A stretch of DNA of 64,000 nt from Bondarzewia mesenterica (lineage: Eukaryota > Basidiomycota > Agaricomycetes > Russulales > Bondarzewiaceae), in NCBI GenBank assembly GCA_004802705.1, contig SGPL01000057.1:30499-94498 (forward strand), read 5' to 3'. Under the pieces are notes generated by a model, which was not told the origin of the DNA, did not search any database, and saw only the letters and a program-made list of their open reading frames with translations. This document shows, piece by piece, positions 59,495 to 64,000 of the stretch. Every line of letters starts with the position of its first letter. The first letter of the stretch is position 1. The position numbers and the translations under genes were made by a program.

Positions 59495-59875
59495 CGTGAT
59501 CTTCGGACGTACGTATTGTATCAACGAATCTAAGAATGTACTTACTATATGCTTGGTTTATTGCTCGTGTCCTCGGTTCGATTACAGCCTTATACATCGT
59601 CGATATATCGATGCTTTATCACTCCGCTCTGCTCGCGACGCGATTGGAGGGGTATGCTCGTGAGCACGTACATGGGAATGTTTGTTGTTTGTGCATTCGA
59701 GATCGATCTCTACATAATAGTCCATGGTAATGTCACCTGAACACGATCGAATAATATACGCATCCTGTCCTCGGCGTGACTCGTGGATGATCAGTACATT
59801 GAGACATGCAGAAAGCAGAAAGAAGACAAAAGATGATGATGGAGCCCGCCCAGCGTCGTCGTCATGGTCGTTTCG
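59495..59875. other. Intergenic, tail-to-tail
   Basis: 3' UTRs of the E2 (+) and the CDF transporter (-). Open frames of 63-73 codons on the plus strand have no domain. Confidence 0.45.
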
Positions 59876-61947
59876 TCAGATGTTTTTCCGGTGTTCCTGA
59901 TATCCAACATCGAGCGAGCAAAGGGACGTCTGAATTAGGACACAGGAAAGAGGGAAGGGGAATGACGCGCACCGGAGCATGCGTCGTCTCGTGGTCGACG
60001 TGAACAAAGGCGCGCTCGACGTTGGGGAGCACTTCGATCTTGTCTTGGAGCTGCTGGCTGATGTCGTGCGCCTTCCAGAGCGGCGTGTTGGCGGGCATGA
60101 CGACGTCCACCTCGACGAAGTAGTCCTGCGCAAGGTCGTTCATTCCATTCCACTTTCTTTCTTTTTAAAGTCAGATGGAGAAACGTACCGGACCACTCTG
60201 TTTTGCGCACACGGGGGAGGGTGTCAAAAAGAATTCGGGAGCAAAGAAAAGGCAAATGACTCACGTGGTACGCGCGGACGGTGTCGATCTTCTCAATCTC
60301 GTCGCTGAATATCATGGCCTTGTAGATGATGAGCTGGATGAAATCGTGCGGCGCCGATTTGCCCGCCAAGAGCTCGAATTGGCTGTGAATCGTGCGGGTC
60401 CATGCGACGATGACTCCGAGAGCGATCTATGCATGTGTGGAGATAAGAGAGAGATATAAAAAAAGATGAATGTGAGGGTGTGAGACGGGTATTTGCGTAC
60501 GATGATGGCTCCCATAGGGTCCAAAACTGTACGAGAAGAAGACAGCGTGAGGAGGGGGTGTCAAAAGGAAACGACATGGAGACGTACACCACTTCAGTCT
60601 ACTGCCACCGGCGGACATGAGTAATCCTGGATTCCATCGACGATGGTCAATAACTCCAAACTCGCACTCCTACGACCACGCTCACCGAAAGAGTTGATAA
60701 ACAGGTCGTTACGATGATCTTCCCACAGAACCATAACCTGGCTTGACTTTGTCCGGAGCGAATAACAGTACAGAAAAAGCAGGAACTTGACGCCTGGGCG
60801 CAACAACAACGACAAAATATAGCGTCAGCCTCGTACTCTGAGGAGGGACCGGACCGAAATACCTAATGCGGCCGCGACCGCGATGAGCGAGGGCAAGTGC
60901 AGCGTGTTGACGTCGGAATTTCCATGTGTGATCAAGCTCCTTATGGACTCGACGATGACGACGAGGTTGACGGAACCCATACTACGTACGCGGAGACCCA
61001 TGTTCATAAAAATTGAGATGATCAATCAGATTGCTCACAGGAATCCTGCTCGTCATATGAACACTTGTTTTTTTAGAGGATGAGTACTGAACGAACCGTA
61101 TATCACGTTGCCGATCGTCTCCAGCCGTGCGCCGCCGACGGGCCACTTGTTCAGGTCCAACTTGGACGCTTTTCCATGCAGCCAAAAGAGTAGGACATTG
61201 CTACCGAGGTCGAAGACCGAGTCGATACCGGTCGCGAGAAGCGATAATGAGGCAGAGGACGCGGCAGCATATACTGAGGGTTGTAGTGTGAGAAAACCAG
61301 TAACAATTTAGAGACGCGGCTCCCGGGTTTGCTTTACTTACATTGAAGGATGCAGAGGGCAAGGTTGGCTATAAGACTGGCGTAGACAGCAATTTTTTAC
61401 CTGAAAAAAAGTGGGATAGGGTGGGTGAATTTAGTGTAGAGGTCACGCTGCGAGAAGGGTCACACAGGCAAGCGCGCGGCATCCTCTTCACTCCTAGCAT
61501 CCTCAGTGTGCTCTTCCATGGGCTTGAGAAGGGAGGTGATCAGCTGTTGAAGTCCATTCGGTTTTTTTTTTGTTATGAAAAAACATGAGCCAAAAGAAAG
61601 AGAAACGGGGAGTCAGGGCGACGCACAGCATTCTGGCGCTTGTGAAACCGCTCGAGTTTGCGTTTGCGCCTGCGGAGGGCGGCAAGCTCTGCGTCGGATT
61701 TGAGGCCGTTGGCGAACGAGAAGGGGTCACCGTTTGGGACTTTTAGGCTCGAGGAAGCGGACAACCGCTCGACGTCGTTTTCCGGAGATCCATGATCTTG
61801 TACCGTCGTGTCGGTTTGCTGGCACGGGCTTGAATGGAGGACAAATGGAGGCAAAAAAAAAGATAGACAGACCTTTGAGGATGAGGCGTGTACGGTGGAG
61901 GAGAGGGCAGAGTTGCAAGTGTTCTTTGAGTCATCGGGAAAGATCAT
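59876..61947 (-). CDS. Cation diffusion facilitator with Mn-type DxxxD motifs
   Basis: About 10 exons, some 430-450 residues. The N-terminal half is cytosolic: MIFPDDSKNTCNSALSST, NGDPFSFANGLKSDAELAAL and KRKLERFHKRQN, then LITSLLKPMEEHTEDARSEE. Membrane helices follow, with LLATGIDSVFDLGSNVLLFW in TM2 (DSVFD) and VLWEDHRNDLFINSFGVLMS in TM5 (DHRND). DxxxD in both helices is the signature of the Mn-CDF group; Zn transporters have HxxxD. The cytosolic domain carries VEVDVVMPANTPLWKAHDIS, LPNVERAFVHVDHETTHAPE and HRKNI, the last part added by a final exon whose acceptor is GATATCAG. It probably moves Mn2+ (or Fe) out of the cytosol; the membrane is not shown by sequence. Start at 61947 chosen as the first ATG. 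Confidence 0.85.
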
Positions 61948-63374
61948 GGTGGGTAGAAAGCTACGGGAGGAGGTGGATATTAGTATAGTGGGAGAAAGGC
62001 CACGGTGGGAAATGAGAAGGAACCGAAACAGTGGTAAGGGACTTGGACTGTTACCACTCGGCCGGTTCGATCCCAGAGACTCAGCTCCGCCGCTCTCCGC
62101 CAGTGCTCACCTCGCTTGCGATGCTTTGCGATGTCGAATTGACTCTCGTTCCTGCGATCTGTCGAGGGAGAATCCTGGGCAGAGAGTGAAACGTGGGCGT
62201 GCCTGTCTGCCCGTATCTCTTTATGTGGGCCCTTTCAAAGTCCGCCAAAGTCGCCTACGTCAGGAAGTGGCTCCGGCTTGGCCGCTGCCTTTCATTTTTC
62301 GTGTAATTTCGCTGAGCAGACCCTAGCAGACCACGAGTCCAATGGGTGCTATCTTATCAGATCCTTATCCTCGGCCCGCGCACGCTCGACATCGCACTCA
62401 GCTAGCTCCGAACCCTCCAAATCCTAATGCAAGGTGATCAGACAAGCCGCGGCATAGACTCGTCCTTGGTCATGCTCCTTCTCCTCCTCGCCGTCCTCAT
62501 GTGAACCCCTCCCTCCCCTTACTCTCCGCTTGACCCCGCTTCTTACCCCCCTTCGCATAGAATCTGCGCCATCGCGTGGTGTTTTCTTTCCTCATGCATG
62601 GGAACGCCCGTTCTCCGTGCCCTTTCTGGCCTGTGGGATTCCTTTCTCGCCAGCGCACGCTCGGCAGCTCTCCCACCGCAAGAGCGCGTCGGAACTATGT
62701 TGCTCAGGGCGAACTGGTGGGAAATGGAGAGCAGGGGCAGGTTGAGATGACATGCCCACCATCCTGACATCGTCGTAGGATCTTTCGGTGCGTCGTCCTC
62801 TACAGAACCTGAATTCTACAAGTTTTTTTTTACAGTGTTGGATGTTGCAGTTGTGATCTCGCCTCCATCGCTCTCATGAGCCTTGCTTACCTTTAGCTGA
62901 AAATCTGTGTATCATTCTTTCTTGGAGTGACGACGTCGTGGTCAAAGTCGATGCATCAATCTGCTCATGGAATAAACGTTATCTCGAAGTATTCCAGTCC
63001 CGACGAGCATCGCATCTTGCTCACTTTCCAATTTTAAAATCTAACCGAACTTCCCAGTCTTAAGCAAAATGTCCTGCTGCTCACAATTCTATCCAATCAA
63101 CGGTCTCTATTGACCCGGTGCGATTATATATCGGACCAGTAGCCATGAACGCAGCGCCGACGGTCTCAACGCCTGCGTCATTTAGACCGAGCCCGTCCCA
63201 GTATCTCTCTGTCTCAGACGTCCATCCAAAAGGTATAAAAGCCCCCCTCCTCCCACTCATCTTCCTCACCCCGCTCTTGACGAGTAACCTACATTATCAT
63301 CCCCGCACTTTACTTCATACGCATCACTTCATAAACCTTACCTTCACCCTTCACCCTTCATCTATCTATTCATC
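61948..63374. other. Divergent intergenic region with TATA box of the last gene
   Basis: About 1.4 kb between the CDF transporter (-) and the secreted repeat protein (+). TATAAAA at 63234-63240 lies some 135 bp before the ATG at 63375 and is followed by a C/T-rich leader, which fits a highly expressed secreted protein. A 172-codon plus-strand frame at about 61808-62326 overlaps the CDF gene; I see no domain and do not call it. Confidence 0.45.
63234..63240 (+). promoter_or_regulatory. TATA box of the secreted repeat protein gene
   Basis: TATAAAA followed by a pyrimidine-rich leader (about 63241-63370) with long CT and CCC tracts, a pattern seen before highly expressed basidiomycete genes. 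Confidence 0.55.
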
Positions 63375-64000
63375 ATGAAGATCCCCTCGAGCTCCTCCAT
63401 GCTCTTGGCCTCTCTCGCCATCTCCTCTTCCTCCTCGTCTCTAGCAGCACTCGCACACCCAGTTGCAGATGCCGAGCCCACAACCTCGGTGTCCACCAAC
63501 ACAACCTCAACCGCCATACCCTCGTCCGCGAGTGCCGCGAGCGTCGGTTCCACCTCCTTCACCTCTGATCGTAAGTCACATTCACATCCCAATCTCTCTT
63601 CCTCCCACACAACCCACTTACCCATCCATCCCCCCTTCTACGTACATAGACCAGTTCCAATCCCGCCAACTCGCTGCCATCGGCGATCTCCTTGAGGGCC
63701 TCCCGGTCGTCGGCAAAGCCCTCACACCGCTTCTCAAAGCCCTGGGACTCGATTCTAGTTCCGCAGCCGCCTCCACAGTCGCTCTCACAGGCGCCAATGT
63801 GGAACAGATCAAGGCCGCCGCACAACAAGCGGCCAAGGGCATCCAAGACGCCGTCGGAGCAGTAGTGAGCGCGGGACCGCACGTAGCACGTCAAGATTCT
63901 CAGGCGACAGAGACACCTACCTCGGCGCCGCCATCCACAGGCGTGCCCTCGCCCTCAGCAACAGTGAGCGCGCGACCGCGCATGGCACGTCAAGATTCCC
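63375..64000 (+). CDS. Secreted protein with tandem repeats, cut by window end
   Basis: Exon 1 is 63375-63570 and exon 2 starts at 63650 and runs off the window, giving about 182 residues so far. MKIPSSSSMLLASLAISSSS then LAALAHPVADAEP is a signal peptide with a Ser/Ala-rich core. Thr/Ser-rich spacing follows. Exon 2 has an amphipathic part QLAAIGDLLEGLPVVGKALT with PLLKALGLDSSSAAAS, then Ala-rich ANVEQIKAAAQQAAKGIQDA. At the right edge VSAGPHVARQDS (from 63865) and VSARPRMARQDS (from 63964) form the beginning of tandem repeats with a period of 99 bp (33 codons). No family recognised. The number of repeats and the end of the gene are outside the window. Confidence 0.75.
63865..64000 (+). repeat. 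In-frame 99-bp tandem repeat within the secreted protein gene
   Basis: GTGAGCGCGGGACCGCACGT (63865) and GTGAGCGCGCGACCGCGCAT (63964) begin units that share most bases and both continue into GCACGTCAAGATTC. The spacing is 99 bp, so the frame is kept. Only one full unit and part of a second are inside the window. Confidence 0.7.

Noticed and set aside
62061..62083. GGTTCGATCCC, possible tRNA T-loop
   Set aside because: Flanking bases do not form the T-stem, and no acceptor stem or anticodon arm lies at the right spacing.
61808..62326. Plus-strand frame of 172 codons
   Set aside because: Overlaps the 5' exon and promoter of the CDF gene; composition not coding-like.

Overview
This window is nuclear DNA from a filamentous fungus, most likely a mushroom-type basidiomycete (Agaricomycetes). 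The genes are dense, lie on both strands and are cut by many short introns (about 45-70 bp) with GT..AG borders. Several products are recognisably basidiomycete: a Cys-rich secreted protein, a non-RD kinase and an E2 of the UBE2O/BIRC6 type. I see no bacterial operon, virus, CRISPR array, tRNA, rRNA or intact transposon. I support 26 protein genes; start and splice choices were made by hand.

Layout. 0-9 kb: an EF-hand secretory protein of the Ssp120/nucleobindin type (+) and the giant Dopey/DOP1 gene (-). 9-18.4 kb: a GFA-domain enzyme (+), a Cys-rich secreted protein (-), a probable Ies4-like INO80 subunit (+), ATP synthase subunit e (+), the histone chaperone HAT2/RBBP4 (+), RAMP4/Ysy6 (-) and the rRNA methyltransferase Bmt5 (+). 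18.8-23 kb: an aldo-keto reductase (+) inside a stretch full of N, then a C2H2 zinc-finger factor (-) with a probable frameshift. 24-29 kb: an intronless tyrosine phosphatase (-), an NR2C2AP homologue (+) and an atypical protein kinase (+). 29-37.4 kb: a Golgi-type glycosyltransferase (-), DPM3 (+), a CstF-64-like protein with no RRM (-) and coatomer beta/Sec26 (+). 38.6-44.5 kb: a full-length PDR-type ABC transporter (+) with many N in its second half. 44.7-54.9 kb: a SHOC1/Zip2-like meiotic protein (-), AP-3 delta (+) and a Ste20/GCK kinase (-). 55.4-64 kb: a hypothetical one-TM protein (-), a UBE2O-like E2 with a Cys-rich region (+), a CDF metal transporter with Mn-type motifs (-), and the first part of a secreted repeat protein (+) cut by the window end.

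Functionally, membrane traffic and secretory-pathway genes are over-represented (Ssp120, DOP1, RAMP4, DPM3, the glycosyltransferase, coatomer beta, AP-3 delta). They look like independent housekeeping genes, not a cluster with one product. Many neighbours are divergent pairs sharing promoters of 200-450 bp.

I found no clear novel multi-gene system. The points most worth checking are the E2 with its built-in metal-binding region, the HGD/DLT kinase, the SHOC1 homologue, the RRM-less CstF-64 protein, the repeat-bearing secreted protein at the right edge, two probable frameshifts, and strong inverted repeats in three promoters.
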